DNA from: Anaerosacchariphilus polymeriproducens | GTDB taxonomy: Bacteria > Bacillota > Clostridia > Lachnospirales > Lachnospiraceae | Length of the DNA stretch: 64,000 nucleotides | Assembly: GCF_003363435.1 (NCBI RefSeq) | Contig: NZ_QRCT01000048.1 | Span: forward strand, 1 to 64,000 | Reading direction: 5' to 3' | Part shown: positions 63,246 through 64,000 of the stretch, one piece after another | Numbering within the stretch: position 1 is the first letter of the stretch | Layout: every line of letters starts with the position of its first letter | Notes under the pieces: generated by a model | The model's input: the letters and a program-made list of their open reading frames with translations, nothing else | Told to the model about the DNA's origin: nothing | Database searches by the model: none | Made by a program: the position numbers and the translations under genes

Positions 63246-64000
63246 CTATTCTCCTAAATATGCTGTAATTACGACCGGATTATTCAATACTACATTTGGA
63301 GTTCCACTAGCTAATTCTGTTCCAAAATTTAGTACTGTTAAATATTCACAAATACCTGAAACTAATTTCATATCATGTTCTATCAGTAAAACAGTAATAT
63401 CAAATTGGTCTCTTATTAGTTTTATTGTGTCCATTAACTCCGCTGTCTCATTGGGATTCATACCTGCAGCAGGTTCATCTAATAATAGTAGTTTAGGATT
63501 CGTTGCTAATGCTCTGGCTATTTCTAATTTTCTCTGCTTTCCATAAGGAAGATTTGCCGCCAAATGATCTGCATGGGAATCCAAATCAAATACTTTTAAA
63601 ATTTCTACTGCCTTCCGGTTCATCTCATCTTCTTTCTTACGATATTTCGGTAGTCTGAAAAAAGTATCTGCTAACGAGTAAGTCATTTGATTATGAAGAG
63701 CTGCTTTCACATTATCAAGAACAGTCATTTCATGAAATAAACGAATATTTTGAAATGTTCTTGAAATACCACTTTGACAAATTTGTGCAGGCGATTTTCC
63801 GTTCAATACTTCGCCATCCAATGCAATCGTTCCATCCGTAGGTTGATAAACTCCGGTCAATAGATTAAAAATAGTAGTTTTTCCTGCTCCATTCGGACCA
63901 ATCAATCCATATAGCTGTCCCTTTTCTATTTTTATATTAAAATTATCAACTGCTCTTAATCCTCCAAAGGAGATACCTAAGTTTGTTACTTCTAATAAAG
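63246..64000 (-). CDS. livG: Branched-chain amino acid ABC ATPase LivG (5' end outside)
   Basis: The frame stays open to the window edge, so the start is not in view. Visible text begins LLEVTNLGISFGGLRAVDNF, then GLIGPNGAGKTTIFNLLTGVY (Walker A), the LivG-specific GISRTFQNIRLFHEMTVLDNV, NLPYGKQRKLEIARALA (signature) and LLLDEPAAGMNPNE (Walker B). About 251 residues are visible, close to the usual LivG length, so only a few are missing. It pairs with livF. Confidence 0.92.
   Translation of the reverse strand, partial: LLEVTNLGISFGGLRAVDNFNIKIEKGQLYGLIGPNGAGKTTIFNLLTGVYQPTDGTIALDGEVLNGKSPAQICQSGISRTFQNIRLFHEMTVLDNVKAALHNQMTYSLADTFFRLPKYRKKEDEMNRKAVEILKVFDLDSHADHLAANLPYGKQRKLEIARALATNPKLLLLDEPAAGMNPNETAELMDTIKLIRDQFDITVLLIEHDMKLVSGICEYLTVLNFGTELASGTPNVVLNNPVVITAYLGE

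Noticed and set aside
1-64000. CRISPR array, prophage or rRNA operon
   Set aside because: No regularly spaced direct repeats, phage structural genes or rRNA sequence were seen anywhere in the window.

Overview
The window looks like chromosome from a motile, anaerobic, low-GC Clostridia, most likely Lachnospiraceae. The reasons are AT-rich DNA, strong AAGGAGG ribosome sites, a DUF6465 protein, a YjfB motility protein, a type III glutamine synthetase, FlgF/FlgG/FlgJ-like genes beside mreB, and the murB-rapZ-whiA-crh-like order. No genus is claimed. Nearly all genes lie on the minus strand. The plus-strand exceptions are at 28-477, 10066-10239, 13832-19345 and a transposase fragment near 38.2 kb.

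Layout: 0-13.6 kb is mostly housekeeping (CYTH protein, DUF1653, CtpA, FtsEX, a PucR-like regulator, YitT, a WecG/TagA-like glycosyltransferase, an NlpC/P60 hydrolase, a CPBP protease, RidA, CvfB and an acyl-ACP thioesterase). A gene-free stretch at 8.0-8.6 kb holds a cluster of DnaA-box-like sites. 13.8-19.3 kb has a DUF6508-like protein, tRNA-Gln(CTG), YigZ, an iron alcohol dehydrogenase and a class A penicillin-binding protein.

19.6-25.8 kb is a compact six-gene operon: PP-loop ATPase, amino-acid adenylating enzyme, formyltransferase, carrier protein, MBOAT acyltransferase and SGNH protein. It has the logic of a dlt system but adds a formyltransferase and an amidotransferase-type PP-loop enzyme. 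I infer that it activates, formylates and perhaps amidinates an amino acid on a carrier protein and exports it onto a surface polymer. 26-28.2 kb is glnN. 28.5-37.8 kb is an mgl-type sugar ABC transporter (MglB, MglA, MglC) followed by a YesN/YesM two-component system and two more sugar-binding-type proteins.

38.0-45.85 kb is an accessory island flanked by decayed mobile-element sequence. Its core is a probable RiPP (ribosomally made, modified peptide) locus: an unannotated 23-residue peptide gene with a near-perfect ribosome site, a terminator-like hairpin, two B12-binding-type radical SAM enzymes (one with a Cys-rich SPASM-like C-terminus, one with a PqqD-like C-terminus) and an MFS exporter. 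This is the best candidate here for an undescribed system.

45.9-64 kb returns to core genes: a lipid kinase, a Crh-like HPr without the catalytic His, WhiA, RapZ, MurB, RecD2, FlgJ-like, FlgG, FlgF, MreB, a lipoprotein, AsnB, an OmpR/HK/lipoprotein operon with an 11-bp tandem repeat upstream, a cytidylate-kinase-like protein, LivF and the 3' part of livG. Family names come from reading motifs by eye; no database search was run.
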